Below, in pieces: positions 53,109-63,800 of a DNA stretch of 64,000 nucleotides. The stretch's first letter is position 1, and each line of letters begins with the position of its first letter. The notes under the pieces were generated by a model that saw nothing but the letters and a program-made list of their open reading frames with translations, had not been told where the DNA came from and did not search any database. A program made the translations under genes and the position numbers. Origin of the DNA: Marinifilum sp. D714 (lineage in GTDB: Bacteria > Bacteroidota > Bacteroidia > Bacteroidales > Marinifilaceae); contig NZ_JALPNU010000001.1 of assembly GCF_030851345.1 (NCBI RefSeq), positions 1 through 64,000 on the forward strand, written 5' to 3'.

Positions 53109-54749
53109 TCATGGTGAGAATACAACACCTGCATTACCTTGTTGAGTAACAGCGAAGTTTTCGTTACCATTCTGGATTACAAGACCGAAGTGATCATTAC
53201 CAATTTGCTCAAGGAATGAGGTATTGTTATCACCCCACTGGTAAGTCAAACCAGTATTATCATCACCTGTTTGTACAATAGTAGCGCTATTATACATTCC
53301 ATCCATTTGTGCAATTACTGCAACATTACGATCACCATCTTGCAAGATATCAGCTAAACTTTCTTCTTGATCAAACTGGAATACCCAACCTCTGTTGAAG
53401 TCACCTCTTTGCTCAACAAATGCATCTGATTTTTTGCCACCAAACTGACCAACAAATGAGAAGTTGTGTTCACCTTTTTGGAAAATTTTAGCTTTATTTT
53501 TCTTACCTCCAATTTGATCGATGATTGCCAAGTTTCCATGATCTTTCTGAGTAATCTTAGCTTTATTCTTGGTTCCATAAAGCTGCGAAATGTAAGCTGT
53601 TTGATGATCACCAAATTGCTTAACCGTTGCTTGATCACCTGAACCAAACTTCTGAGTTACATCAGCAAAGTGTCTGTATCCTTTTTGGAACACCTCAACA
53701 TCACCTTTCGATTCATGAATTTGCTCAACAAAAGCATAATTACGAGTACCAATTTGGTAAGTTCTTGATACATTATGATCTCCACCAATTTGAACCGTAC
53801 GTGCACGATTCGCACGACCATTTTGCATGATATACGCCTCATTATCTACACCACCTCTTTGGTAGGTTGAAGCCATATTCCAAATTCCATTTTGGTGAAT
53901 ATTTGCAACATTACTGAAACCTCCTATTTGCATAACACTTGCTCTATTGAAAGCATATAGCTGAGAAATAGTTGCAGTATTAAATCTACCAGCAAATTGA
54001 GTAACTCTTGCACTATTGCGTAATCCCCACTGATTTACAAATGCACTGTTATATGCACCTCTTCTTTGCAAAATATCAGAACGATTCATTCTGCCATACT
54101 GAATTACAGTTGCATCAGTAAAAATTGGTAAAATTTGAGTAATGTTAGAAGAGTTGCGAACTCCCATTTGCATAACATGAGCACTGCTTAATGCTCCTAA
54201 CTGAAGAACATTACTTCTATTGAAGAATCCCATTTGATCTACGGTAGCAATATTATTGTGATTAGCCTGCAAAATAGTTGACAGGTTAGCTAATCCTAAT
54301 TGCATTACCATAGCAGTATTTAAGAAGTCAAACTGATTTACGTATGACATATTAAACCATCCTGTTTGGCTAACACCTGCCATATTTAATAAACCTAACT
54401 GTAAGACTCTTGAAATGTTGTGCAATCCCATCTGATCAACGTAAGCCATGTTAAAGAAACCTACCTGATCAACATACGACACATTAAGAACGCCAAGCTG
54501 ACTAACCATAGCTGAATTACCAACAAACCACTGATTGATATCAGAAATGTTAGCCAATCCTTTTTGATCAACTGTAGCGTCATTCCAAAGTCCTAATTGG
54601 TCAACATCACTCATGTTGTACCATCCAACTTGGGTAACACCAGCTGTATTACCAAAACCAAATTGGTCTACTGTAGAGTAGTTTACCTGTGCAAATGCAG
54701 ATGATACTGCAAAAACCACAGCAACTACCAGAAATAATAATTTTTTCAT
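53109..54749 (-). CDS. csgA: Giant major curlin-like subunit (546 aa)
   Basis: After a signal peptide (MKKLLFLVVAVVFAVSSAFA), the protein is made almost only of curlin half-repeats, about 45 in all, with the pattern hydrophobic-x-Q-x-G-x-x-N-x-A. E. coli CsgA has ten. The first 16 half-repeats are all 11 residues and hydrophobic (VDQVGFFNMAY, VDQMGLHNISR). From about number 17 a strict 12/11 alternation begins and continues for 13 pairs. It ends NAGVVFSP. It should fold as a long beta-solenoid amyloid subunit exported by CsgG. The gene follows the second giant curlin with a separate terminator between them. Confidence 0.9.
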   Translation of the reverse strand: MKKLLFLVVAVVFAVSSAFAQVNYSTVDQFGFGNTAGVTQVGWYNMSDVDQLGLWNDATVDQKGLANISDINQWFVGNSAMVSQLGVLNVSYVDQVGFFNMAYVDQMGLHNISRVLQLGLLNMAGVSQTGWFNMSYVNQFDFLNTAMVMQLGLANLSTILQANHNNIATVDQMGFFNRSNVLQLGALSSAHVMQMGVRNSSNITQILPIFTDATVIQYGRMNRSDILQRRGAYNSAFVNQWGLRNSARVTQFAGRFNTATISQLYAFNRASVMQIGGFSNVANIHQNGIWNMASTYQRGGVDNEAYIMQNGRANRARTVQIGGDHNVSRTYQIGTRNYAFVEQIHESKGDVEVFQKGYRHFADVTQKFGSGDQATVKQFGDHQTAYISQLYGTKNKAKITQKDHGNLAIIDQIGGKKNKAKIFQKGEHNFSFVGQFGGKKSDAFVEQRGDFNRGWVFQFDQEESLADILQDGDRNVAVIAQMDGMYNSATIVQTGDDNTGLTYQWGDNNTSFLEQIGNDHFGLVIQNGNENFAVTQQGNAGVVFSP

Positions 54750-55020
54750 GGTTGATTTTTTTAAAGGTTTTAAAGTGAATTAAAATAAAATCTAGTATAG
54801 TATAAAGAGCTCTGATTCGACCTCATGAAGACCACTTATAGTCTTCGTAGATCTTTTATCTAAATTAAAAAAAAGCCTTTCCAAACACCTTTATTTTTAC
54901 ATCAACGAGTTATTAGTATTGATTAAACCGTATTCTCCACATACTAATTTTTAAAGAGTCTAAAAAAGCATAAGAAAACTTAAACAAATGTTTAAAATGT
55001 CTTAAAATAAACGATAACAA
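54750..55020. promoter_or_regulatory. Intergenic region upstream of the 546-aa curlin
   Basis: This 271-bp region is AT-rich and must hold the curlin promoter, because a terminator lies upstream. No exact TAnnTTTG box was found. The block GGTTTTAAAGTGAA (54766-54779) is nearly the same as GGTTTAAAGTGAA (56827-56839) before the other curlin gene, at the same distance from the start codon. Confidence 0.4.
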
Positions 55021-55059
55021 AAAACCGCCAAACTGCATTATTTCAGCAATTTGGCGGTT
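55021..55059 (-). terminator. Terminator after the 571-aa curlin
   Basis: AACCGCCAAA (55023-55032) pairs with TTTGGCGGTT (55050-55059). On the minus strand T6 follows. It lies about 38 bp past the stop. Confidence 0.82.
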
Positions 55060-55096
55060 ACTTTTATTATAAATCAATCAAATCAATTCATAAAAA

Positions 55097-56812
55097 TTAT
55101 GGAGTTGGAGTCATACCTGCATTGTACTGGCTAACAGTTGCGGTATTACCATTACCAAATTGTGTTACAAATGAAATGTGTCCATTTCCATACTGATCTA
55201 CATCAATTGTGTTATTACTTCCATGCTGGAATGTAGCTGAGAAATTATAATCACCAACTTGATTTGTATTTGCATGATTATTAGAACCAATAAACTGAGT
55301 AGATAAAGCAACATTATTATCACCATCTTGTTCAATTACTGCAGAACTTCCGGATACATCATACTGAGCTATAGCAGCAAAGTTCTCATTACCATTCTGT
55401 AAAATTGAAGCATAAGAGAAATCAGATTCTGCCTGATAAATATAAGCTTCATTGTAATTACCTATCTGAGCAATAGCAGCAGCAGTTAAGAAATTATCTT
55501 CCTGATAAATTCCAGCATAATTAGAATCACCTAACTGAGCAATAGCAGCAAGAGTTCCTGTATTATTTTTTTGGTATACATCAGCTTCGTTATAATCACC
55601 AACTTGAGCAATAAACGCATAAGTATGAGAACCACCAATTTGCTTAACGTAAGCATCGTTTGACATTCCTAGCTGTGCAACAGCTGTCAAATTATTACTA
55701 CCCTTAATTTGAGTAACTTCAGCTTCATTGTATTTACCATGCTGATAAGTTACAGCCGTATTATTATAACCTTTAATTTGCTTAATATCAGTTTCGTTTT
55801 CTTTACCTCTTTGGATTGCATATGCATCATTTCTAGAACCAAACTTCTGTAATATGAATGCATCATTTGATTTACCTCTTTGATCTACACTTGCATCGTT
55901 AGATGAACCATGAATTTGAACAGTTTTTGCATAGTTTTTCTTTCCATGCTGATCAATTTCAGAATCATTAAACCATCCTCCAACTTGCTTAGCATACGCA
56001 CTATTTCTTCTACCATGCTGGTCAATATCAACATCATTCATATATCCACCTTTTTGGTATGACTTTGCATAGTTGCGACGACCATGCTGATCAATGTTAG
56101 CATCGTTTCCAGCACCCCAAATTTGATCAACATATGCACGGTTATATCTTCCATGTTGATCAACTTCAGCGTTATTAAACCATCCACCTTTTTGATCTAC
56201 AACAGCAAAATTATTCTTACCATGTTGCTTAACTAAAGCAGTATTTTTATAAGTACCAAATTGATTGATATATGCCTTGTTAGACATTCCCCACTGACTA
56301 ATAGTAGCTCTATCTTCTCTACCAAATACCTGGTCAATATCTGCTAAGTTAAAAGCACCATGTTGCATTACTTTTGCATACTCACCATAACTAAACCACT
56401 GGTTTACTTCTGATCTATTTAAGAATCCTCTTTGCTTAACATCTGCAACACCTCTTGCCGAAAAGAACTGATTTACTGTAGAAATGTTGAACCCCTTCTG
56501 GTCAATAGTTGCTTTGTTATACAATCCTAATTGGAATACTTTTGAAAAGTTTGATTTAACTTGAGTCACATATGCCTCATTTCCTAAACCCAGTTGAGTA
56601 GCAAATGACATATTTAAAAATCCATTTTGATTAATATCTGCAACGTTATCCATTCCTCCTTGGAAAACATCACTAATATTTAGAACACCAACTTGCTGAA
56701 CTGCAGCTGTATTATCATAGCCATATTGCTCAACATTTGAAACGTTAACCTGAGCAAAAGAATATGCTCCTGTTAATAAAACTGTCGCAAGGACAAATAA
56801 AAACTTTTTCAT
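55097..56812 (-). CDS. csgA: Giant curlin-like subunit (571 aa)
   Basis: A signal peptide (ending YSFAQ) is followed by about 47 half-repeats of curlin type. The first eight or so are 10-11 residues. Then a strict 12/11 alternation runs for about 18 pairs (IDQHGRRNYAK recurs nearly unchanged several times), and the last four are again 11 residues, ending NAGMTPTP. The repeats are richer in charged and aromatic residues (Arg, Lys, Tyr, His) than the other giant curlin. Its own promoter and terminator make it a separate unit between csgEFG and the other curlin. It is a probable major fibre subunit. Confidence 0.9.
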   Translation of the reverse strand: MKKFLFVLATVLLTGAYSFAQVNVSNVEQYGYDNTAAVQQVGVLNISDVFQGGMDNVADINQNGFLNMSFATQLGLGNEAYVTQVKSNFSKVFQLGLYNKATIDQKGFNISTVNQFFSARGVADVKQRGFLNRSEVNQWFSYGEYAKVMQHGAFNLADIDQVFGREDRATISQWGMSNKAYINQFGTYKNTALVKQHGKNNFAVVDQKGGWFNNAEVDQHGRYNRAYVDQIWGAGNDANIDQHGRRNYAKSYQKGGYMNDVDIDQHGRRNSAYAKQVGGWFNDSEIDQHGKKNYAKTVQIHGSSNDASVDQRGKSNDAFILQKFGSRNDAYAIQRGKENETDIKQIKGYNNTAVTYQHGKYNEAEVTQIKGSNNLTAVAQLGMSNDAYVKQIGGSHTYAFIAQVGDYNEADVYQKNNTGTLAAIAQLGDSNYAGIYQEDNFLTAAAIAQIGNYNEAYIYQAESDFSYASILQNGNENFAAIAQYDVSGSSAVIEQDGDNNVALSTQFIGSNNHANTNQVGDYNFSATFQHGSNNTIDVDQYGNGHISFVTQFGNGNTATVSQYNAGMTPTP

Positions 56813-57127
56813 GGTTTGAAATTTTTGGTTTAAAGTGAAATTCAGGTTTCCCTGAGTGAATTGTTTTAATTAATTTAATGCACCACTAAAGTGCGATTTG
56901 ATGATTTATGTTTTTAATTCAAAAACTAAATTAGAAAGTAATATTGGAAATAAAATGTTAGTTTACATCAAACAGTAAATTACTATGATGAATTATTAAA
57001 AGATATTGATCAAACATTACAAAGCTTTTAAAATCAAGTCGTTTTGTTAATTTAAATTAAACAGAACTCCACAAACATGGCACAATCAATATATTACCAG
57101 CATCTATTTTCAAATATTCAACACATA
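56813..57127. promoter_or_regulatory. Intergenic region upstream of the 571-aa curlin
   Basis: This 315-bp gap without a gene contains the block GGTTTAAAGTGAA (56827-56839) shared with the other curlin leader, and a small hairpin GCACCACTAAAGTGC (56879-56893). The promoter is expected here, but no ideal box was identified. Confidence 0.4.
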
Positions 57128-57159
57128 AAAAAACAGGTTAGAATTTCTTCTAACCTGTT
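57128..57159 (-). terminator. Terminator after csgG
   Basis: AACAGGTTAGAA (57132-57143) pairs perfectly with TTCTAACCTGTT (57148-57159). On the minus strand it is followed by T7. Confidence 0.9.
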
Positions 57160-57176
57160 CATAAATTGTTAATATT

Positions 57177-58631
57177 TTATTCAGTAGGACTTGATTCTTT
57201 TTTAGGTTTTTTCCTAACTTTCTGCTTCCTTACTCTTTTTTTATTGTTCTTCTTCCAGAGCTTATCAAAGTAAAAATTAAGTCCTATTTTACCTTCCCAA
57301 AAATAATCATTGTAGTGTCCTTGCTTTAATCCATCTACTTCATCATTGAAGATGTAATGATTCAGGATTGAAAAGTTTAATCCAAATCTATCGTTGAGTA
57401 AAAATTCAACCCCTGCACCATAAATTGCTTGTGCATGTATGGAGTTTGACAGATCAAATGTAAATGCTGATTTATCATGCTCTGAGAACAAACCAACACC
57501 ACCCTCAACATATGGTGTCCAATCCTTATAGGGCAAGAGTCGATATTTTGCTGTTACATCAATAGAATTAAAGGTTTTTTGGAAATGTTTTGTGGTAGCC
57601 AAATCTCCTCTTGTAATACTTGCCTTAAACTGCATAAAAGATTGGGTGTCGTACAACAAGGATACACCTCCGCAGGCTTCCATTTCTGTATGACTATAAT
57701 CTCCCATGTACAGCCATGAACCTCCTTCAATACCTATTCCAAATTTATGACGTCTCTTCCTAATCAGTTGATCAAAGAAATCTGACTCTTGATTTTCTTC
57801 CTTCTCTTCCACATACCTGGTAATTACATCAGAATTAACCTCTTCTGGATTCTTAAGGTCCCACAATCCCTCAATAACACCCTCTATAATTAAGGATTCA
57901 ACAGCCTTTTCAATTGCTTCCTTCACAGCCATTTCGGATGGTTCATTGTAAGTAAAGCCAGTTTCTGCTTCTAAAAGTCTCTTAAATTTCACATATCTAA
58001 ACAGGCTTGCATCAACCTTTTGAGACAAAATCATTTTTGAAGTATAAACTGTTTTCAATATTCTACCATTACTAGTAGAAATTGCTCTCAAATATACGGT
58101 AACCCTATCCTGACGATATTGGCCTGAACCTCCAGCTGCAAAATACATTAAACCAGCACCTCCGGTAATTACATTGGCATCATAACTAATAACTCCACCT
58201 TCTAAAACAATTCCTGCAAACAGCAATGGCGGCAACAATTGAGTATTATCATCTTTACCAGCATAGTTTGCTCTACTTGATCGAATAATCTTCCTCTCAT
58301 TCAATAAGTTATTCAATCCTTCTCGTTCAAGAGGTATAAACCAGCCTGATTCTTCAATTGCCTTTAATAATATTGAGGTTGTACCCTGAGTTACAGCTGT
58401 CGACCAATTTGCTCCCGTCTCAGAAGGCTTATACTGTCCAGTTTGATCTCGGAACTTATATACTGCCGCTACGATTTTCTCACGTGGTTCTGGTAGTCCG
58501 ACCAGGTTTTTTCTAACAGGAGTTTCTGCGCCAATTTCTGCTCGCTGTTCCGTTAATGGTTGATTAAAGTATGGTACACATCCACTGATAATAAAAATTA
58601 ACAGCAGATAAAATGGTATAAATCTTTTCAT
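57177..58631 (-). CDS. csgG: CsgG curli secretion channel fused to a beta-barrel domain
   Basis: The 484-residue lipoprotein has lipobox Cys18 (IISGC). Residues about 40-270 are CsgG: REKIVAAVYKFRDQTGQYK, TTSILLKAIEESGWFIPLEREGLNNLLNERKIIR and the late strand region, forming the nonameric outer-membrane curli pore. The C-terminal about 190 residues (from GIGIEGGSWLYMGDY) form an OmpA/porin-like beta-barrel pattern ending GKIGLNFYFDKLW, then a Lys/Arg-rich tail. E. coli CsgG ends at 277 residues, so the barrel is an addition. It is third in csgE-csgF-csgG and ends with a terminator. Confidence 0.92.
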   Translation of the reverse strand: MKRFIPFYLLLIFIISGCVPYFNQPLTEQRAEIGAETPVRKNLVGLPEPREKIVAAVYKFRDQTGQYKPSETGANWSTAVTQGTTSILLKAIEESGWFIPLEREGLNNLLNERKIIRSSRANYAGKDDNTQLLPPLLFAGIVLEGGVISYDANVITGGAGLMYFAAGGSGQYRQDRVTVYLRAISTSNGRILKTVYTSKMILSQKVDASLFRYVKFKRLLEAETGFTYNEPSEMAVKEAIEKAVESLIIEGVIEGLWDLKNPEEVNSDVITRYVEEKEENQESDFFDQLIRKRRHKFGIGIEGGSWLYMGDYSHTEMEACGGVSLLYDTQSFMQFKASITRGDLATTKHFQKTFNSIDVTAKYRLLPYKDWTPYVEGGVGLFSEHDKSAFTFDLSNSIHAQAIYGAGVEFLLNDRFGLNFSILNHYIFNDEVDGLKQGHYNDYFWEGKIGLNFYFDKLWKKNNKKRVRKQKVRKKPKKESSPTE

Positions 58632-58670
58632 ATAGAGAGATTTAAAGAGGTATAACGATTAGTAGTAATT

Positions 58671-59093
58671 TTAATAGCTTGGTATGACGACATTAGTGTA
58701 GTTTCCATTGCGTATATCTTGAATATTAACGGTAACACCACTCGCATCTTCCATTATATCTACTTTATAGCTCCCCAAGTTATAACTACCAGTCTCCAAA
58801 TCACCTCCTTCACCAAAAATTTGACTCACCAATCTACTCGATAGCTGATTTAATATTTGTCTATTTAAATTGGTTTCAAAATCATCAAGTGGATCTGTCT
58901 GATAACTATCCTGCGCAGTAGGATCTTCGATTTTATCTTGCTGCTTTGCCGAGTTTATCAACCAATTGTAATTGTATGGATTACCACCAAAATTTGAATT
59001 TATTGGAGTATAAACAAAATCCTGCGCCATTGTTCCAATAGGTTGGACCAGAAAAAAAACAGCGACTATGATTATTGCTTTTAAATATTTCAT
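58671..59093 (-). CDS. csgF: CsgF curli assembly protein
   Basis: The 140-residue secreted protein has a signal peptide ending TMAQ. It begins with the CsgF hallmark FVYTPINSNFGGNPYNYNW, which inserts into the CsgG pore, followed by LINSAKQQDKI. The C-terminal part couples the nucleator to the pore. It lies 39 bp upstream of csgG in the operon. Identity is clear from the N-terminal motif. Confidence 0.94.
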   Translation of the reverse strand: MKYLKAIIIVAVFFLVQPIGTMAQDFVYTPINSNFGGNPYNYNWLINSAKQQDKIEDPTAQDSYQTDPLDDFETNLNRQILNQLSSRLVSQIFGEGGDLETGSYNLGSYKVDIMEDASGVTVNIQDIRNGNYTNVVIPSY

Positions 59094-59111
59094 GGTGTAT
59101 TCATTTTAAGG

Positions 59112-59627
59112 TTAAAAAATACCCGAACCTGACTGATCATCTCCATCAAGTTGAGATTTCATTCTTTCGTAGTTGCTTAAATATCTTGTTGTTTTATATA
59201 TTGCATAGTTCGACATTTGTTCCATAATATCGTTACGCGGCTGAACCCTCTGCTTAAACACCTCTTCATCATTAACTAATATTGTGATTTGAGTTGCCAA
59301 CCCAGGCAAAACCATTTCCTTAATAGTAATTGTAAAGTTTTTAGCATTTTTAGGCGCACTCCAAGTTGCATAAAACATATCAAAAAAATCCCGACCTACT
59401 TTTGATATGGTTTCATCCATAATCAATCCATCGATTTCCATATCAAGTTCAGCTGACTCTGTACTTGAATTGTTTTGCATAGCACTGTTCAAAGCATCCT
59501 TTAATATTTTCAAAGTTCGCAAAGAATCTCTCTCTTTTTGGGATTGCTGTGCATGAGTTGAAAATGAACAACAAAATAATAAAGAAACAAATACCAATAA
59601 GGTCTTTTTTCTTAACGAACCTAACAT
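59112..59627 (-). CDS. csgE: CsgE curli specificity factor
   Basis: ATG 59627 gives 171 residues with a regular signal peptide (LLVFVSLLFCCSFSTHAQQ). A longer frame reaches 59693. The mature part shows the CsgE features DGLIMDETISKVGRDFFDMFYATW (IDGLIMDETISKVG...) and KNFTITIKEMVLPGLATQITILVNDEEVFKQRVQPR. CsgE caps the CsgG pore and delivers subunits. It is the first gene of the operon with csgF and csgG. Confidence 0.92.
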   Translation of the reverse strand: MLGSLRKKTLLVFVSLLFCCSFSTHAQQSQKERDSLRTLKILKDALNSAMQNNSSTESAELDMEIDGLIMDETISKVGRDFFDMFYATWSAPKNAKNFTITIKEMVLPGLATQITILVNDEEVFKQRVQPRNDIMEQMSNYAIYKTTRYLSNYERMKSQLDGDDQSGSGIF

Positions 59628-59805
59628 TCTAAATACTATATAATCAGCCTTCTTCACAATATATAAATATATACTTTCTAATTTTAAATTCATAAAGTTT
59701 TACACCACATTAGACCTCTCTTAAGAAATCTTAACTTTTGTTAACCAGTTAATTAAACTTAAACAGATAAATATAATTCTTTGACAATTGGTCTTTTTTT
59801 ATCCA

Positions 59806-60825
59806 TTAAAATTTCGGGCATCGAATTGCTCTAATCCTTCTTTTCTTTTTAAAATAGTGTGATCCTGAACAAGATGTACGAGTTTTCCCTAATAAATATG
59901 TTAGAGAAATCTCATGAGCACCAGAGTTGGTTTTAACTAATTTGGATACTACATAGTCATATGAATAGCCTATTCTTAATCTGTCTGTTTGATATCCTAA
60001 AAGCACAATGAACGCATCAAAATCGAACGATAAATTTTGTCTAAACCAAGTACCAACAACCCAATTGGTTCTGGAAAAGTATAAACCATAGTTAATTTGC
60101 TCAAAATCTTGCTGCTTTTGATACAAAATATTTGGTGATATCATAAAATCACTTTTCATTAAACCCCTGGAGTATCCTATGGGAATTGCTGCTCCTGCAT
60201 GAACGGTATACTTCCTTGGCAAAACAGCTGAATTGTTATCACTATCAAATGCTTCATCGGGTTCTGATAAATGATCAGCAACTGCTCCCAGGTAAAAGTT
60301 TTTATAATTTGCTACTATCCCTAGCGAAAAATCAATATAAGAATGAGATAAACTCCCTGGCTGTATCTCTCTTCCTGGATATATTACTCCATATAAAGGG
60401 TCAATCATATCTGAAAAGACCAGAGATTCCCAATCCAACTTTCTTTGGACATATGTAGCTTTCAAACCTGTATTCACCGAAAAATTTCTGTTTATATTAA
60501 GGGAGTACGAATACATACCTGAAGCCATGGTGGTTTTAATTGCTCCATCTCCTTGATTATCCTGAATTAGTAAAAGTCCCAATCCACCATGCATGATATC
60601 AACATACTGATCGAAAGAAACTGTATAGGTTACAAAAGGTTTGTTGTTTTGCGGCCATTGATTTCGATAGGACAATGAGGCAACCGGAGCAAATTCTGAT
60701 CCAGCTAAAGCCGGATTTAAGTACAAACGATTGGCATAGAATTGAGAGAATTCAATATCCTGTGCCTTGACATTCTGCAAAAGCACAATCAATATGATGA
60801 TATGAACAATTCTCCATTTTAACAT
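59806..60825 (-). CDS. porP: PorP/SprF-family type IX secretion membrane protein
   Basis: The 339-residue protein has a signal peptide (ending NVKAQ) and then DIEFSQFYANRLYLNPALAGSE, the typical PorP/SprF start, followed by an outer-membrane beta-barrel. PorP/SprF proteins serve type IX secretion and gliding motility, mostly in pairs with a specific adhesin. It starts 1 nt after the stop codon of the adhesin gene (60827), so the two are cotranslated and it is probably the dedicated partner that anchors or exports that adhesin. Confidence 0.9.
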   Translation of the reverse strand: MLKWRIVHIIILIVLLQNVKAQDIEFSQFYANRLYLNPALAGSEFAPVASLSYRNQWPQNNKPFVTYTVSFDQYVDIMHGGLGLLLIQDNQGDGAIKTTMASGMYSYSLNINRNFSVNTGLKATYVQRKLDWESLVFSDMIDPLYGVIYPGREIQPGSLSHSYIDFSLGIVANYKNFYLGAVADHLSEPDEAFDSDNNSAVLPRKYTVHAGAAIPIGYSRGLMKSDFMISPNILYQKQQDFEQINYGLYFSRTNWVVGTWFRQNLSFDFDAFIVLLGYQTDRLRIGYSYDYVVSKLVKTNSGAHEISLTYLLGKTRTSCSGSHYFKKKRRIRAIRCPKF

Positions 60826-60826
60826 C

Positions 60827-63800
60827 TTACCTTATCAAAGATACGGAGCCATCTTGCTTTGACTTCCCATTAATAATAAGAGTCCAAACATAAACTCCAG
60901 TATTTACAGGTTTCCCTTTATAGGTTCCATCCCATCCAACTCCTAAATCAGTAAATTCATAAATCATTTCCCCCCAACGGTTATAGATATACATTTCAAT
61001 CTCTTCTCCTACTATATCTCCTGTAATTACCGGACCAAATGTATCATTCAACCCATCGCCATTGGGTGTAAATGCGTTAGGAACAAAAATCCTATATCGA
61101 TCTACATATACCATAATCTCATCTTCTCCCACACATCCATTAACATCTGTAAATACCAAAGTGTATTTTCCTTCCTCAGTTACTGTATAAGTTGATGATG
61201 TAGCCCCATCTTGCCACAAGTAGGTACCAGGTAAAAACCTTATCTCAATTGCTGGAGTCAATACCTTGCTCTCTGTATAAAAAATGGTTGTATCCACACC
61301 TAAATCAAAAGTAGGTCTTTCGTGAACGGTAAAATTAACAGTGGATGAATTTTCACACATACCATCAGTAACCTGAGTATACAAAGTCAAATTATTGCTT
61401 ATTTGATACGATAAAGGGGTATTCACAGCATCAGATAAATCTACATCCTCAAACCATGATATAATTGAACCTGCTCCAGATATCCTTTGATCTAAATCTG
61501 ACAGGTTATAATTATTGACCACTCCTCCTCCAGCTTCATCCTCGCACAATTCAATGGTTAGATCATTCGCTAATGGCAAAGGATCCACAAAAAAGTTTAA
61601 TCTGGCAGTATTTTCACAGCTATTGCTATTCGTTACCAATGCGTAATAAGCACTTTGATCACTTACTGTTTGATTAGATGGATCATTTACTGATATGGTT
61701 AAACGATCATCCTCATACCACTGAATCGTAGCATTTGGGTCCTGACTTAATGAGCTTTCAAAATCAGTAAGATTAATGTTACCAATGGTTGAACTTCCAA
61801 AAGTTTCTTCACATAGGTTTTCTGTTATGGTTGTGGTTTCAGGCAATGCTATAATTGTAAAATCAAGTTCACCAAAACTTTCACAAGTTCCATCCCAAAC
61901 ACGAGCATAGAAAATATCGCCATCAGAAACCTGCAAATTACCTGGATTCACAATCGCATTTGTATATGAAGCATCGGAATACCATACCAAAGATATACCA
62001 GGACTTGAACTGATATTATTCTCATAAATTCTAAGGTCTTCACCATTAACAACACCTGTATTAAAATTATCTTCGCAAAGAACCACGGAATAATTCTGAG
62101 CCTGAGGAAGTGAGTTAATCGTAAAATCTATTTGTCCTACATTGCTTTCCACTCCAAAACTGACCCTTACAAAAAAATCATCACCATTACTTACACTTAC
62201 ATTTGATGGATTCGGCACAGGAAGCGTTAAACCTGAATCTAAAAACCATTCCTTTACGGTTCCAGGGTCATTGTTTACAGCTGGTTCTAGTTGAGTCAAA
62301 TCATAGCCAGCAATTGCCCCTGATCCTTGGTTATCTTCACAAAGTTGAATTTGTAGATCATTGGCTTCTGGTAACTGCCTTACATTAAATGTAACACTTC
62401 CATTATTTGAACAATTAGCTCCTTGCACTAAAGCATAAAAAGCATCATTATCAACAGCACTAACATTATCCGGTGTCAAAACTGCATTTGTCAGACCTGC
62501 ATCCGTAAACCAAGTGACGGAGGAAGTACTTCCTCCATTTACACTAGAGTTGTAATTCAAAAGATTTATTCCTGTTGTCAACCCCGTTCCAAAACTATCT
62601 TCCCAAACATCAACAACAATATCTAATGCTGTAGGTAAAGCATAGACCGTATAGGTTACTACCGCAACATTCGTATTTAAACCATCATCAACAGCGGCAA
62701 AAAATCTAATACCATTTGTTGCATTTACATTCGTTGGATCAGGAATAGGATTTGTTGGCAACCTATTAGGCTCTGTTGGCCAATCAAAAAACCATGTAAA
62801 TGCATCACCATTCCCTTCATTAATCTGATTTTCAAGCATACTTAAATCTACAAATGCACTACCACTTGCGGCAACATCTTCACATACTTCAGGAAAAACA
62901 TCCCTGGCAACAGGAGTATTTAATACTGAAAATTGCACTGTGGCGACATTTGAACAACTTGCATTGGAAACCAGAACGTAAAAAATATCACCATCCGTCA
63001 CGTCATGTGAATTTGGATTTGGCACCAAATTACTCAAACCTGAATCTAAAAACCATTCTATATTTACAGACTGCCCTCCAGTTATGGCATTATTATGCGT
63101 TGTTAAATCAACAGCAGACGCCGTCAGTGATCCCGGAACATCTTCAAATTCCGTAATATTTTGATCATTGGCAATCGGTAATGCCAACACCGAGTATGTA
63201 ACAACTGCAGTATTAGACTCACCTCCACTCTCTACTAAAACATGAAACTGCTGCCCATCACTAACAGCCGCATTTATGGGATCAGTTACTAATACAGTAA
63301 GGGCGGCATCATCATACCAAGTAACAGTACTTGTTGTTCCACCATTAATAGCCCCATTCAAGGCAGTTAAATCGATATTTGAAGCAACTCCGCTGCCTGC
63401 TATATCTTCACAAGCACTAACATTCTGATCATTGGCTATAGGCGATGAACGAACAACAAACTCAACACTACCACGATTTGTACAATTACCATTATCGATA
63501 AATGCATAAAAAACATCACCATCACTTACTGTTATATTTCCAGGACCAGAAACCACATTTGCAAACGCAGCATCCTCGTACCAAACAACTGGACTTCCAT
63601 TAGAGACAGCACTATCATAAGAAGTTAAATCAACACCTGATGCCGTTCCACTTCCAAAAGTATCTTCCCATAACTGAATCGTTATATCATTGCCCTCCGG
63701 CAAGCTTTCAACAGTATATGTTACTGTAGCAACACTTGATCCTGTTGAAGTAGACACCTCTGCATAAAAAACTTCTCCGTTGGAAACAGTTCTATTAGTA

